Source of the DNA: Sphingobacterium sp. HMA12
Lineage (GTDB): Bacteria > Bacteroidota > Bacteroidia > Sphingobacteriales > Sphingobacteriaceae
Length of the DNA stretch: 64,000 nucleotides
Reading direction: 5' to 3'
NCBI RefSeq assembly: GCF_002933815.1
Contig: NZ_BEYR01000006.1
Location: forward strand, 291,998 to 355,997
The notes under the pieces are model-generated. The model saw only the letters and a list, made by a program, of their open reading frames with translations. It was not told the DNA's origin and did not search any database. The translations under genes were made by a program, and so were the position numbers. This document shows, one piece after another, positions 27,833 to 37,853 of this stretch; position 1 is the stretch's first letter, and the number at the start of each line of letters is the position of its first letter.

Positions 27833-29176
27833 ATGATTAGAAAAACCATTTTATTGCTCGTTACACTGACTTGCTCGATTGTCGCATTCGCACAAGAGCC
27901 AAGTAACATCACCGGAACGACAGATCCCGCTAAAGTAAAACGTGTCGGATTATTTAAAGTACTGAATGGCCGGTTGAAGGAAATAGCAACATCCATTCCC
28001 GACGCATCAGGAAGATTTGCATTTCGTTTTACGCCTGAATATGAAGGCTTGTATGCTGTTGGCAGCGGGAATGCCCAGAATCAGCAGGGACTTTTCCGCT
28101 TTTACTTCAAGGGAAATGAAGACTTAAATCTAAAATTAAGTCAAAATGATTATGAATTAACAGGCAAAAATAGTCCAGAAAACGAGGTTTTATTTGCTTG
28201 GGACAAAGAATCAAAAACTTTTCACGATAAAGGTACCACTCCCGGGGGAATGAGCACCTATGTCGATTTCTTCCCTGAAGTCGAGCAATTCAAAGGAAAA
28301 CTGGACGCCATCAAAAAGAGCGCAAAAACAGGAAACTCCAATTTTGACAACTTTTTTCCTGAACTAGTAGATTATGATTTTGCATATTATGCAATCTCTT
28401 ATCTGTATATGCCACGTACAGCCCACCCAAGCAAAGAGGAGATGAGTGATTTTTATACCCAGTTCAACGCCGATCGTTATCTGACGACCGAATTATTAAA
28501 ATTTCCGTATGGCGACCGCTTTATGAGCAATATGATCTATCGTAAGCTGGATCTTTCCTCCAAACCAACATTTGATCAACAAGTAGCTGCAATCGGACCG
28601 GATGTGCTTAAAGGACAATATGTATTGCAGCGGCTTGAGGGAGCGCGTTCTTATGGCGACTTTCAGGAAATGAATGAGAAATACAAAAAGTATTTTACGC
28701 TACCTGAGCAAACCGAACGGGCAAAAGTGGTAGAAGCACGATTGGTAGAAACGAAAACAGGCGTGCCGGCTTTTCAGTTTAATTATTCAGATATCAATGG
28801 TAAGAAAACTAGTCTTACAGATCTTAAAGGCAAGGTCGTCTTAATTGATATGTGGGCTACCTGGTGTGGACCATGCCGGGCAGAAGAACCCCATTGGGAG
28901 AAATTAAATGAAGAGTTTCAAGGAAAACCAGTGGCATTTGTCGGTATCTCAGTCGATCAGGACAAACCCAAATGGGACACCTATGTCAAAGAGAAAAAAT
29001 TAAAGGGGATTCAGCTACATGCAGGTTCCGACAATGAACTGTCCAATGCTTACAAGGTCAACGCTATTCCACGTTATATCTTGATAGATAAAGCCGGAAA
29101 CCTCATCACCGCAGATAGCCCAAGGCCAAGCGATCCAAAGTTAAAAGCTTTGCTTGACGAATGGATTAAAAAATAA
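27833..29176 (+). CDS. TlpA-family disulfide reductase with N-terminal accessory domain
   Basis: A 447-residue periplasmic protein with a signal peptide ending at about AFAQ21. Residues ~22-110 form a beta-rich DUF4369-like domain and the middle (~115-300) is helical. The C-terminal ~140 residues form a TlpA/ResA-type thioredoxin domain: LKGKVVLIDMWATWCGPCRA (Cys345, Cys348) and the cis-Pro segment NAIPRYILIDKAG. It likely acts as a thiol-disulfide reductase. It closes the protease-thioredoxin-TlpA unit and is followed by a bidirectional terminator. Confidence 0.9.
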   Translation: MIRKTILLLVTLTCSIVAFAQEPSNITGTTDPAKVKRVGLFKVLNGRLKEIATSIPDASGRFAFRFTPEYEGLYAVGSGNAQNQQGLFRFYFKGNEDLNLKLSQNDYELTGKNSPENEVLFAWDKESKTFHDKGTTPGGMSTYVDFFPEVEQFKGKLDAIKKSAKTGNSNFDNFFPELVDYDFAYYAISYLYMPRTAHPSKEEMSDFYTQFNADRYLTTELLKFPYGDRFMSNMIYRKLDLSSKPTFDQQVAAIGPDVLKGQYVLQRLEGARSYGDFQEMNEKYKKYFTLPEQTERAKVVEARLVETKTGVPAFQFNYSDINGKKTSLTDLKGKVVLIDMWATWCGPCRAEEPHWEKLNEEFQGKPVAFVGISVDQDKPKWDTYVKEKKLKGIQLHAGSDNELSNAYKVNAIPRYILIDKAGNLITADSPRPSDPKLKALLDEWIKK

Positions 29177-29204
29177 AAACCGAATATCAACCGATGTAAA
29201 CAGA

Positions 29205-29239
29205 AAAAGATCCCAGTTCAAATAAAACCGGGATCTTTT
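29205..29239. terminator. Bidirectional terminator between TlpA-like gene and phospholipase C
   Basis: AAAAGATCCC pairs with GGGATCTTTT around a 15-nt loop between two convergent genes. T residues flank the stem in both directions, so it can serve both. Confidence 0.8.
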
Positions 29240-29292
29240 CTCTTTATATAGCGAATAGGGCTGGCCTATTCGCGCAATTGCTGATATACTCA

Positions 29293-31764
29293 TTACCCCA
29301 ATTGTGGATCAGTCTTCGAGTGACTTCCTGTCTCCACGCGACCGGCAAATTGGCGGACAAATCTACTTCCCACAATCTGTAAAGTAACATCATACCAACC
29401 GCTAATCTTCTGAGAGTCGACAACCCACCGGATGGTTTTACCGGCACCCAATACGATATCTTTCTTCCAGGAACTGTAGGCATTGTCTTTCACCTGCACA
29501 TGAAGTACTTTATCTTCTTTATTGCGCGCTTCCAAAATCAGGTTTCCTGTGGGAATACCTTTTTTACCGATCTCATACGTTGCGGCGACAGACAAAGATT
29601 CCCTATTCCCTTTAAAGCTACGCATGAATCCATTTGGCCCATATACTGTTAAATCATAATATTCATCTTTAAAGTCAGCTAGATTCCAGTCAAAACTCAA
29701 TTCTTCACCAGCAATTACCGCAAAAGGCCAAAAGCTGACACCATCTCTATAGCTCGGTCCACTATACACATTAAAAGGACTGCTTAAGGATTTCGTTCCG
29801 AATAGCTTATTCCCAGCGGACATCGTCAGTTTTACACTGCCCTTATCCATAGATTCAGTTGCATATAACTCATAGGCCAGCGCATTGGAATTTTTCTGAC
29901 CTTTTTCCTGACTCGCCAATTGTGCAGCCTTTCCAGTATTTTGTAAGGCTTGCATCTCATCAGGAGTCCATACATGGAAATTATTCGGCAGGGGTTTAGA
30001 TTTGGCCTGATCTATCGCATAAATCTGTTGATTACGATCCAAGAACGGCAATTTCACAGCGGTTCCGCCTTCTGCCTGTCGAAATGCCGAAGTCAGATCT
30101 CCGGTAATGGCACGGCGCCACGAACTGATATTATGTTCTTTCACATCTTTCCCAAGTTTCTTGTCGAAGAAATACTCCATAAATTGAATGGTCGAAGTGA
30201 TGTCGCAGACCTCCGAATTAACCCAGCCGCCTTTACTCCAAGGAGACGCAATGATCAAAGGTACCCGATAGCCCAGACCAACCGGTCCTTCAGTGGCATG
30301 CTCCTTTTTCTCACCACTGGCAAGTTCCTGCTCCAAACTCACATATTCACCACTATAATCCAATCCGGCGGAAGTCTTTCCTGACCGTGCATCTGCCGGA
30401 TTAGGTGCAACAAACGGTGGAATATGATCGAAATAACCATCATTCTCATCGTAGTTCAATATAAAGATCGTTTTCTTCCACACTTCAGGATTTTCAGTCA
30501 GAATATTCAGGATTTCGGACACATACCATGCACCATACATCGGAGCACTCGGGTGATCTGAAAAACATTGTGGTGCTACGAGCCAGGACACAGCAGGCAG
30601 CTCGCCTGACTTGACATCTTTCCGGAATTGATGGAGTACATCTCCTTTCGGAACAGTAATCTCTTCCCCTTCATGTAGGACGGAAGCCGTCTCTCGATAG
30701 CATGCATCATCTTCATTGGTCTGGAAAGCACGTTCATGCAATGCTTTTTGTTCTTTGGGAAGTCGTTCAAAGGCCTGTTCAGTCAATCGCTCTAGTTGCT
30801 TTTTATAACTACTAAGCTGTTCCTGTTTTTGCTTAAGTTTATTTTGAGTTTTCTGTATACTTTCGGTTCCATTATTTGCCAAGGATTTTTCAAGTTCCTG
30901 AATCTCCGCCGGCAGTTCGGCAACACGCTTACGCATAAATGCCAAGTGACTTTTCTTGAATTCAATATGGTATTGTGAAAACCACTCTAAGTTATTGTCC
31001 GTAAAATTACCTAACCATTCTTCTCCACCAAGACCACTCTCCATACTGACTTCATTCTGGTATACTTTCCAAGGAATACCTGCTTCTTCCAGGCGCTCAG
31101 GGAAAGTTTTCCAATGTGCCCATCGGTTAAAATAGATATCTGAATTACGAATTAGCGGTTTCGCACCTTTATGAGGCACACAAGTTCCTGTCCAGAAAAA
31201 ATGGCGATTGGTAGTCGTTCCGGTAATGGAAGAACAAAAATGTTGGTCACAAATTGTAAACGCATCGGCCATCGCATAGTAGAAAGGGATATCTTCACGT
31301 GTATAGTACCCCATAGTCAGCGGGATCTCACTCAGCACCTTTCCTCCGGGACGTTTGGCTTCGATCCAATTGTCGTGCTTACCCTGGTTACGAGCTGCCA
31401 TTTGATTTTCCCAGGAGTGGGGAAGATTTCCTGTCCAGGCCGCATTTGAATTCTTAATATCCAATCGGAATGGAGAATATGTCTTTCCCGATTTGGAAGC
31501 TTGTAACCATACGGGGTTTCCGCTATCCAATTGAATGGCCCTTGGATCATTAAATCCCCGTACGCCACGTAAGGTACCAAAGCTATGGTCAAAGGATCGG
31601 TTTTCCTGCATTAATAAAACAATATGTTCGGCATCTAAAAATGAACTCCCGGCAACTGGTTCTATTGCCAGAGCACGTTGTATCGCATCTGGAACAGCAT
31701 TCTGTAAGCCAAAAATACCGGCCAATAGGGATGCTTTTTTGATAAAATCTCTTCTACTATCCAT
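29293..31764 (-). CDS. Phosphocholine-specific phospholipase C, Tat-exported
   Basis: An 823-residue phosphoesterase-family enzyme that hydrolyses phosphatidylcholine (and probably sphingomyelin) to release phosphocholine. The N-terminus MDSRRDFIKKASLLAG is a textbook twin-arginine signal (R4-R5). The catalytic domain (~40-620) includes HIVLLMQENRSFDHSFGTLR, CDQHFCSSITGTTTNRHFFW, FILNYDENDGYFDHIPPF and PLIIASPWSKGGWV, all typical of the PLC/acid phosphatase phosphoesterase family. Two repeats of the C-terminal beta domain (~640-810) are typical of the phosphocholine-specific subgroup. A charged segment ~270-350 rich in Glu, Gln and Lys (AELPAEIQELEKSLANNG) is likely coiled-coil and is present in relatives. 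It lies 163 bp after a sigma-controlled SusCD operon on the same strand, with a terminator between. Confidence 0.92.
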   Translation of the reverse strand: MDSRRDFIKKASLLAGIFGLQNAVPDAIQRALAIEPVAGSSFLDAEHIVLLMQENRSFDHSFGTLRGVRGFNDPRAIQLDSGNPVWLQASKSGKTYSPFRLDIKNSNAAWTGNLPHSWENQMAARNQGKHDNWIEAKRPGGKVLSEIPLTMGYYTREDIPFYYAMADAFTICDQHFCSSITGTTTNRHFFWTGTCVPHKGAKPLIRNSDIYFNRWAHWKTFPERLEEAGIPWKVYQNEVSMESGLGGEEWLGNFTDNNLEWFSQYHIEFKKSHLAFMRKRVAELPAEIQELEKSLANNGTESIQKTQNKLKQKQEQLSSYKKQLERLTEQAFERLPKEQKALHERAFQTNEDDACYRETASVLHEGEEITVPKGDVLHQFRKDVKSGELPAVSWLVAPQCFSDHPSAPMYGAWYVSEILNILTENPEVWKKTIFILNYDENDGYFDHIPPFVAPNPADARSGKTSAGLDYSGEYVSLEQELASGEKKEHATEGPVGLGYRVPLIIASPWSKGGWVNSEVCDITSTIQFMEYFFDKKLGKDVKEHNISSWRRAITGDLTSAFRQAEGGTAVKLPFLDRNQQIYAIDQAKSKPLPNNFHVWTPDEMQALQNTGKAAQLASQEKGQKNSNALAYELYATESMDKGSVKLTMSAGNKLFGTKSLSSPFNVYSGPSYRDGVSFWPFAVIAGEELSFDWNLADFKDEYYDLTVYGPNGFMRSFKGNRESLSVAATYEIGKKGIPTGNLILEARNKEDKVLHVQVKDNAYSSWKKDIVLGAGKTIRWVVDSQKISGWYDVTLQIVGSRFVRQFAGRVETGSHSKTDPQLG

Positions 31765-31850
31765 AAAAATATTTCTTGTATCTCCTATAAATTCAATGGT
31801 CTATCAGCGAATATATTCATTCGCCACCGCTTTTTATGTAACGTTTTTAA

Positions 31851-31889
31851 CAAAAATCCCCGCACACGATTGATATGGTGCACGGGGAT
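31851..31889 (-). terminator. Terminator of the second sigma-controlled SusCD operon
   Basis: ATCCCCG (31856-31862) pairs with CGGGGAT (31883-31889), and on the minus strand a T run (31851-31855) follows. It lies 39 bp after the SusD stop and before the phospholipase C gene. Confidence 0.7.
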
Positions 31890-31927
31890 AGCTTTTATAA
31901 TAAAAAATCAATAAATCAGGGCATTAT

Positions 31928-33451
31928 CTATTTTAAGATCCACATCAATTGATTGATTTCATCGTTACCATCATACTGACGTTTCATTGCCTCGTCCAGG
32001 TTTGGTGCATTGTAGTTATACTCCAGAGCCGGGTAACGCCAGCGTACAGGAATTTTTTGTGGCGCTACGGAGTTCAAACTCGATGCCGGATTAATTTTCC
32101 ATTTTGGATAACCTGTTCGTCTATAATCATAATAGGGTGTCATCACTCCCTGCAAATAGCTTGCTAAATATTTCTGTGTTATGATCGCCTCCAGTTGCCC
32201 TTCAGGAGAAACGGGAAATTGGTTTCCATAGGTTGTCACTGCTAGATTAATATAGCCCTCATCTAAAGGCATATTATGTGTAAATTGAGCTGTATTAGGC
32301 GTATTATCCGCAATAAATTTCATTGAAGCAGCGATGCCTTTCTTATACCAATTGACAGGGGATTCCGCAACCCAGCCTCGTGCAGCAGCTTCTGCGATAA
32401 CAAAGCATAAATGGGCATAGCTATACTGTTGTGTGGGTTCGCCACTCACCAACTCCGTATAACGGTCATTTAATTTGGAATAATCATTCTTCTTTTTCAG
32501 TTCAGCAATCTCACTGAAAGAGAGGGAGGGGTCTGTCCCCACATACGCATTAAAATCGTTAGACTGTTTCCCATTAGCGATTTGCAACGAAGAAGGATTT
32601 GCATAGTAAAACAACCTTCTATCTTGATATTGTTTTAACCGGTCGATGATCTCCGTCGACACAATGGGATAGATTACAAAACTATTACTCACCTTATAAA
32701 ATGGATATGTCTGATCAGCCTTGTCTTCGTGAGTGACTTGAAAATTATCCGCATTCCCCTCGAAAATCGGGTTATTTGCTAAGATGGATTTAAAACGTTC
32801 TTTTATTTTCAGCTCTCCATCAGTTTCCTTTTTGCTTAATTGAATCAGTACATTCAAAGCAAAACTGTTTACTAATTTCCGCCATTTTACAATATCACCG
32901 GAGAAAATTGGATCCCCGTCAAACTTTACACCTTCAGAAAATAATTTATCAGCTAGCTCCAATTCATTTAGGATCCCAAGAAATACATCTTTCTGCGTAT
33001 CGTATTTGGGGAAATATATCTTTTCCGTTTCACCTTTTAAGGCATCTTTGTAGGGAATATCTCCAACACTCATCGTTGCGTCATAAAATTTCATGGCACG
33101 GGCAAAGTACATTAGGCCATTATAGGAATTCGCTAATGCATCGTTTGTCGCAAATTTTGCCATAAAATGCGCATCATTAATTGCCATCATCGAAATGTCC
33201 CGCTCACCTAGACTATTATATTGATAACTTTCTGTCAACTCCGTCCATGCGATCTCCTTAGTAAGCATGTATGGCTGCATAAAGCCTTTGGTATTTGACT
33301 GACGTGCCAAATTTAAAACGATTCGTGTCGCCAACATTGATGGCCGTACCGTTGAAGGCGTTTCAGGATTTGTATTTATTTCATCAAATTTAGAACAGCC
33401 TGTTGAAAGTAATACCCCTCCCAACGCTAGATATGTCCATATTTTTTTCAT
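31928..33451 (-). CDS. SusD/RagB-like lipoprotein (SusD-like type 2)
   Basis: A ~507-residue outer-membrane lipoprotein. The ATG at 33451 is preferred over an in-frame GTG at 33457. The lipobox LSTGC is followed by SKFDEINTNPETPS, the N-terminus of the SusD-like type 2 group. Other marks are TSVGDIPYKDALKG-type (SVGDIPYKDAL), VKWRKLVNSFALNVLIQLSK, AEAAARGWV and a C-terminal YDYRRTGYPKWK. It is the partner of the SusC whose stop lies 20 bp upstream and belongs to the sigma/FecR operon. Confidence 0.94.
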   Translation of the reverse strand: MKKIWTYLALGGVLLSTGCSKFDEINTNPETPSTVRPSMLATRIVLNLARQSNTKGFMQPYMLTKEIAWTELTESYQYNSLGERDISMMAINDAHFMAKFATNDALANSYNGLMYFARAMKFYDATMSVGDIPYKDALKGETEKIYFPKYDTQKDVFLGILNELELADKLFSEGVKFDGDPIFSGDIVKWRKLVNSFALNVLIQLSKKETDGELKIKERFKSILANNPIFEGNADNFQVTHEDKADQTYPFYKVSNSFVIYPIVSTEIIDRLKQYQDRRLFYYANPSSLQIANGKQSNDFNAYVGTDPSLSFSEIAELKKKNDYSKLNDRYTELVSGEPTQQYSYAHLCFVIAEAAARGWVAESPVNWYKKGIAASMKFIADNTPNTAQFTHNMPLDEGYINLAVTTYGNQFPVSPEGQLEAIITQKYLASYLQGVMTPYYDYRRTGYPKWKINPASSLNSVAPQKIPVRWRYPALEYNYNAPNLDEAMKRQYDGNDEINQLMWILK

Positions 33452-33471
33452 TTTCACAAGTGTTTAAAATG

Positions 33472-36400
33472 TTAAAAGGTAAGGTTCACGTTAAATCCGA
33501 TATAACGCATCGATGGCGAATTCAAGTCTTCCGATCCGGTATCGGGATCCGAGAAACGGAATTCTTTTGTCCACAGCAGCAGATTCTGCCCAGTTAAACC
33601 AACACTCGCCTTTTTTGCCTTCAATTTAGAAGCAAATTTATCCGATACACGATAGCTTAAAGAAAGCTCCCGCAACTTAATGAATGTTTCATCCCAGTAG
33701 TTCCAACGACCAGAATAAGCCCTTTTATAGTATCCTTCATACGATACAACCTGATCATTTTTTTCAAACACACGTGTGTCTTCAGTGATCTGACCATATT
33801 TATCATATTTCACGGTTCCCGAAACAATCTTCACACCCGGAGCGATAAACGTCTTATTACCATTAACAACTTCCTCATAACGGAATTCAGTATCAGAATC
33901 CGGATGTGAGCCCGTCTGCCACAAGCGGGCATTCATTGTTGAATAAGACATTCCTTTTATACGACCGTCGAGACTGAAACCAAATGTAAAGTCCTTATAA
34001 CGGAACTGATTGGAAAACCCCCAAAACCATTTTGGAGCAGTATAACCGACCAGCTGATTCGCGTATTGCGCGGAGATTGGCATACCCGAACTATTCAAAA
34101 CTAACTGCCCATCAGGTGCGCGCTCCCAATCTTTATATTCAATATAGTCAGCACGAAGCCCCTGTTTTACATATAAAGCATCTTTCGAATATTCTGGATC
34201 CAATTTGTGAAAATAACGTAAGTTCTGAGAAAGATTAATTGTAGCATCCCACTGAAAGTTCACCCTTTTGATCGCTGTTGTTCCCAAGGTAATTTCATGC
34301 CCCTTGGTCATTTCTTCTTCTTTTGTATTAATAAGGCGCTCTTCAAAGCCTGTTGTTTTTGATATTTTTGCCTTAACGATCTGATTATGTAACAATCGAT
34401 AATAACGCGTATAATTACCGTAAATCCGGTTTTTCAGAATAGCAAAATCAAACCCAAACTCTGTTAAATCACGTTGAGTTGGAGAAATTGAATAGTCCTT
34501 GATAATATTCGGGTAAGAAGCTGTAGGCATCCCATTCCAAACATTGCCTTTCACTGTAAAAGCCGAATGAACTTCATAAGGATCCAAGACAGATTTAGTT
34601 ACCGCCCATGATGCCCGCACCTTAAACATATCTAGCCACATAGGCTTTGAAGCAAGCAAATCAGTTACTACGGCGCTTGCAGATAATGATGGATAAAAAT
34701 AAGAGCGATTTTCTTTTGTTAATGTTGAAACCCAATCATTTCGTCCGGTTGCTTCCAGAAAAAGCGCATTTCGCCACGAAAGTGATAACCGGCCATAAAT
34801 ACCATTGCGCATTTGACGCGGGCGGATTTCTACTGAACTCACTGGACCGATCGAATTACGCAAAGAGTAAAATCCGGGAATGGAAAGTCCATTCATTGTA
34901 CCCGCAACCAGTGTCTGATCCGAGCTATAGAAAACAGATCCCCCCAACAAGCCATCTATACCAAAATCGCCAAAACTCTTCTTACCAGTTAAGATTGCGT
35001 CATTCGTTGTGCTAAAGCCATTATCGTTAGCTTTTACATATTTCCCCTTGCTATCAAATCCTCCAAAAACAGACAGATCATCCCTAAAATCACTAAAACC
35101 TCCGCGAGTACCATAAATACCAATTGGATTGCGCTGTGTTCTACTTTTACCATAATAGTCATAGCCCGACCGCAGCATAAATTTTGCCCAGCCATTTATT
35201 TTGTAATTCAAGGTCACCGCAGCATTCATCTTATTGATCAATTCTGGCGTGATTTTCTCATGAGCAATCAAATATGGATTATCATACCAACCTTTATACA
35301 TCCAATTTTGCGACTGGTCTTTAACGAGCCAATAATCCTTGTAATCTCTCAGGTCGTATTCCGGACCAGTCCAGACAAGGATGTTGTAAATATATCCCTG
35401 ATCATTATAACCCGATCCAAAATTGGTTGAGGAAGAACTACGATTATAACCCAATCTAGCTTCCAAATCAAGTTTATCATTTATTTTAGTAGTCCCCGTC
35501 ACCGAAATATTTGTCAAATTCAGCTTCTGATTCGGATACTGTCCCTTGTTGTAAATATGATTAATTGACGTCCGTATACTACCATGTTCACCTTGATTTG
35601 TAAAACTTACCGTATTATTGGATATAAACCCTGGCTCAAGGAAATTTTTAAAATTATTTTTCCCACGGGATGTCAATTCTTGTACTTCATAGGCTTTTGT
35701 AATCGGGTTCCATTGCTCTGCTGTACGGCCTATATCCAATTTATCCCCCCATACATAATCATCGTTGTTAAATTTTCCGGATTCGCCAGAGGAATAACTA
35801 TGTTGAACTTCGGGCAGTGCAAGGTAACCTGAAAAGAACATATTATTGGTATTAACCGTTATTTCGGTTCCTTTATCAGCTAGTCCTTTTTTCGTGGTAA
35901 TCATAATTGCTCCACCTTCTCCTTTACTACCATAAAGTGCTGTAGCAGTTGCTCCCTTCAGGACATTCATGTCTTGTATGTTATCCACAGGGACATCCCT
36001 CAAATCCATATTTTCGTAGGCCACACCGTCGATTACTAGAATTGGAGTCAGTCCGCGCACTTGTATTTCAGGTGTTTTATTAAATTCTGTGCTATTTAAT
36101 ACCCGTACGCCCGAAACACGTCCGGTTAAGGTCGTTCCGACATCGACGCCTTTTACACGCGTTAGGTCCTCACCTTTTACACTCTGCGTTGCATACCCCA
36201 AAGCCCGTTGCTCACGCTTGATCCCCAAGGCTGTTACCACAACTTCTTCCAGTGCTTCCGATGACTTAGCTAATTTTATTGTGCCCGCCTGCGACACTGG
36301 AATATTAACTGTTTCATATCCCAGATAGGAAATTTGAAGCATGGCACCCTCTGTTACAGATGGCAACTTGAATAACCCATTTTGGTCGGTTGTCGAAGCG

Positions 36401-36837
36401 ACGCTCGAACCTTTGACCCGGACAGTCACTCCGGCAATAGGCAAACCAGTCTCCTGATCGACAACCTTGCCACGTACCTCCTCTTGGGCGTTTATTGTCC
36501 GTCCGTTTTCATCCTTGGAAGCCGATATATTTTTCTTAGAAACGACATAGAGTTTATCATCAATTTTCTTCACCTCAAGATTTCCATTTGAAATCGTCTG
36601 TATAAACTGCACAATTTGATCTTTTTTGAGGTGATCAACATTAGCGGCCGCATTGATTTTTTGATCAGATATAGATGCATCATAACCAAATTTGACATTG
36701 AATTTCTGTTCCATTCGGGCGAGGATCTTTCCTATACCTTCACTGGTAGAAAATTGGGAAGCCATACTCTGAAGCGCTAAAGATTGAAATAGCAGTGCTC
36801 CTCCCATAAGTTTTAAATAGTAATTGGTTCTTTTCAT
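33472..36837 (-). CDS. SusC-type TonB-dependent transducer with STN domain
   Basis: A 1121-residue outer-membrane receptor. Order: signal peptide to about SMAS27, STN domain (~30-105; IGKILARMEQKFNVKFGYDA), CarboxypepD_reg-like domain (~120-200; GKVVDQETGLPIAGVTVRVK), TonB-box region EEVVVTALGIKREQRALG, plug (PILVIDGVAYENMDLRDVP, MNVLKGATATALYGSKGEGG) and the barrel, ending GFNVNLTF. The STN domain fits signalling to the FecR protein encoded 3 bp upstream. Note the plug variant GSKGEGGAIMITTKKG, typical of a subset of the family. Confidence 0.95.
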   Translation of the reverse strand: MKRTNYYLKLMGGALLFQSLALQSMASQFSTSEGIGKILARMEQKFNVKFGYDASISDQKINAAANVDHLKKDQIVQFIQTISNGNLEVKKIDDKLYVVSKKNISASKDENGRTINAQEEVRGKVVDQETGLPIAGVTVRVKGSSVASTTDQNGLFKLPSVTEGAMLQISYLGYETVNIPVSQAGTIKLAKSSEALEEVVVTALGIKREQRALGYATQSVKGEDLTRVKGVDVGTTLTGRVSGVRVLNSTEFNKTPEIQVRGLTPILVIDGVAYENMDLRDVPVDNIQDMNVLKGATATALYGSKGEGGAIMITTKKGLADKGTEITVNTNNMFFSGYLALPEVQHSYSSGESGKFNNDDYVWGDKLDIGRTAEQWNPITKAYEVQELTSRGKNNFKNFLEPGFISNNTVSFTNQGEHGSIRTSINHIYNKGQYPNQKLNLTNISVTGTTKINDKLDLEARLGYNRSSSSTNFGSGYNDQGYIYNILVWTGPEYDLRDYKDYWLVKDQSQNWMYKGWYDNPYLIAHEKITPELINKMNAAVTLNYKINGWAKFMLRSGYDYYGKSRTQRNPIGIYGTRGGFSDFRDDLSVFGGFDSKGKYVKANDNGFSTTNDAILTGKKSFGDFGIDGLLGGSVFYSSDQTLVAGTMNGLSIPGFYSLRNSIGPVSSVEIRPRQMRNGIYGRLSLSWRNALFLEATGRNDWVSTLTKENRSYFYPSLSASAVVTDLLASKPMWLDMFKVRASWAVTKSVLDPYEVHSAFTVKGNVWNGMPTASYPNIIKDYSISPTQRDLTEFGFDFAILKNRIYGNYTRYYRLLHNQIVKAKISKTTGFEERLINTKEEEMTKGHEITLGTTAIKRVNFQWDATINLSQNLRYFHKLDPEYSKDALYVKQGLRADYIEYKDWERAPDGQLVLNSSGMPISAQYANQLVGYTAPKWFWGFSNQFRYKDFTFGFSLDGRIKGMSYSTMNARLWQTGSHPDSDTEFRYEEVVNGNKTFIAPGVKIVSGTVKYDKYGQITEDTRVFEKNDQVVSYEGYYKRAYSGRWNYWDETFIKLRELSLSYRVSDKFASKLKAKKASVGLTGQNLLLWTKEFRFSDPDTGSEDLNSPSMRYIGFNVNLTF

Positions 36838-36840
36838 AAA

Positions 36841-37797
36841 TTACTTTTTATGGATAATTATTTGATTAAACGCTGTATTGAGAATTTTCAATGATTTTTC
36901 TAGATCACTTGCCGGCAGATAGCCGGTAAAACTTTTTGTTTGAAAGGAATCAATCAATTCTAAGTTATAATTCGGATAGAGATTGTTCAGGTCATTCACA
37001 ATCTGCGAAAGTGGAACTTGATTGAAGGATAAGAAGTCACTTTTCCAATTGGATGCTGTTACCGTATCAACAGCAGTGACATTAAATTGCTTATGAAGCA
37101 TGTCATAATCTACCCGCTGCCCAGGAAGAATAACAGTATGTTGCTCACCATGCTTAACCTTAACTTTACCATGATTTAAAACCAGGTGTGTCTGCTTAGG
37201 AGAACATTTCAAATTGAATGCGGTACCCAAAACCCGCACGTCAAAATCGCCTGAATTGACAATAACAAATGCCTTGTTGGGATTTTTGGCGACTTCAAAA
37301 AATGCCTCTCCGGACAATTTCACTTTTCGTAAGCTGTCAACAGCAAAATCAGATAACACCGAAATATTAGCTCCCTGACGCAGGGAGATATGCGTGCCAT
37401 CCAACAAAATAATACGCTTAACAAATTTTGTTGGATTCGAATATTGAATTGTAGTAAACTTAGCTTCCCGCTGTATCGGTTTAAATACAAGAGAAAAAAG
37501 AAAAACAAAACCTGCGAGTAATAATGTTGCTGCGATCGCAAGTAGGCCCCTTTTGCGCCGCCAAATTGGTTGAATTTTAGGATTTAATTCAGCTCCAGTA
37601 ATCGCATAAAAAATATCATCCGATATAGAGTTACCCAAATCACAGGTACTGTCATCCAATGCAATTACCTCTTCCAAATCGGGTAAATCATCCTTATCGC
37701 AAGAAGTCAGTAAATCTAAAAATATGGCGTTTTCCTGTGGGGTCAATTCCCCCAGTAAATATTTTTTGTATAATGCAGCTAATTTGGGATCCATCAT
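36841..37797 (-). CDS. FecR-family anti-sigma factor
   Basis: A 318-residue inner-membrane anti-sigma protein; it begins with two consecutive ATGs (37797, 37794). Cytoplasmic part ~1-80, membrane segment ~84-106 (GLLAIAATLLLAGFVFLFSL), periplasmic FecR domain (RIILLDGTHISLRQGANISV, VKLSGEAFFEVAKNPNKAFV, FDVRVLGTAFNLKC) and DUF4974-type end (FLSFNQVPLSQIVNDLNNLY). It follows the sigma gene by 56 bp and precedes SusC by 3 bp, so sensing and transport are co-transcribed. Confidence 0.93.
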   Translation of the reverse strand: MMDPKLAALYKKYLLGELTPQENAIFLDLLTSCDKDDLPDLEEVIALDDSTCDLGNSISDDIFYAITGAELNPKIQPIWRRKRGLLAIAATLLLAGFVFLFSLVFKPIQREAKFTTIQYSNPTKFVKRIILLDGTHISLRQGANISVLSDFAVDSLRKVKLSGEAFFEVAKNPNKAFVIVNSGDFDVRVLGTAFNLKCSPKQTHLVLNHGKVKVKHGEQHTVILPGQRVDYDMLHKQFNVTAVDTVTASNWKSDFLSFNQVPLSQIVNDLNNLYPNYNLELIDSFQTKSFTGYLPASDLEKSLKILNTAFNQIIIHKK

Positions 37798-37853
37798 CTT
37801 CGCGATCTTTTAAATACATATACGTATCTGAAAGATGGTAAGACGATGCTACA

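Noticed and set aside
29161..29292. Possible small gene between the TlpA-like and phospholipase C genes
   Set aside because: The gap is filled by a bidirectional terminator and has no start-coupled frame.
29950..30384. 144-codon plus-strand frame opposite the phospholipase C gene
   Set aside because: It lies inside a well-conserved phospholipase C domain; it has no recognisable domain.
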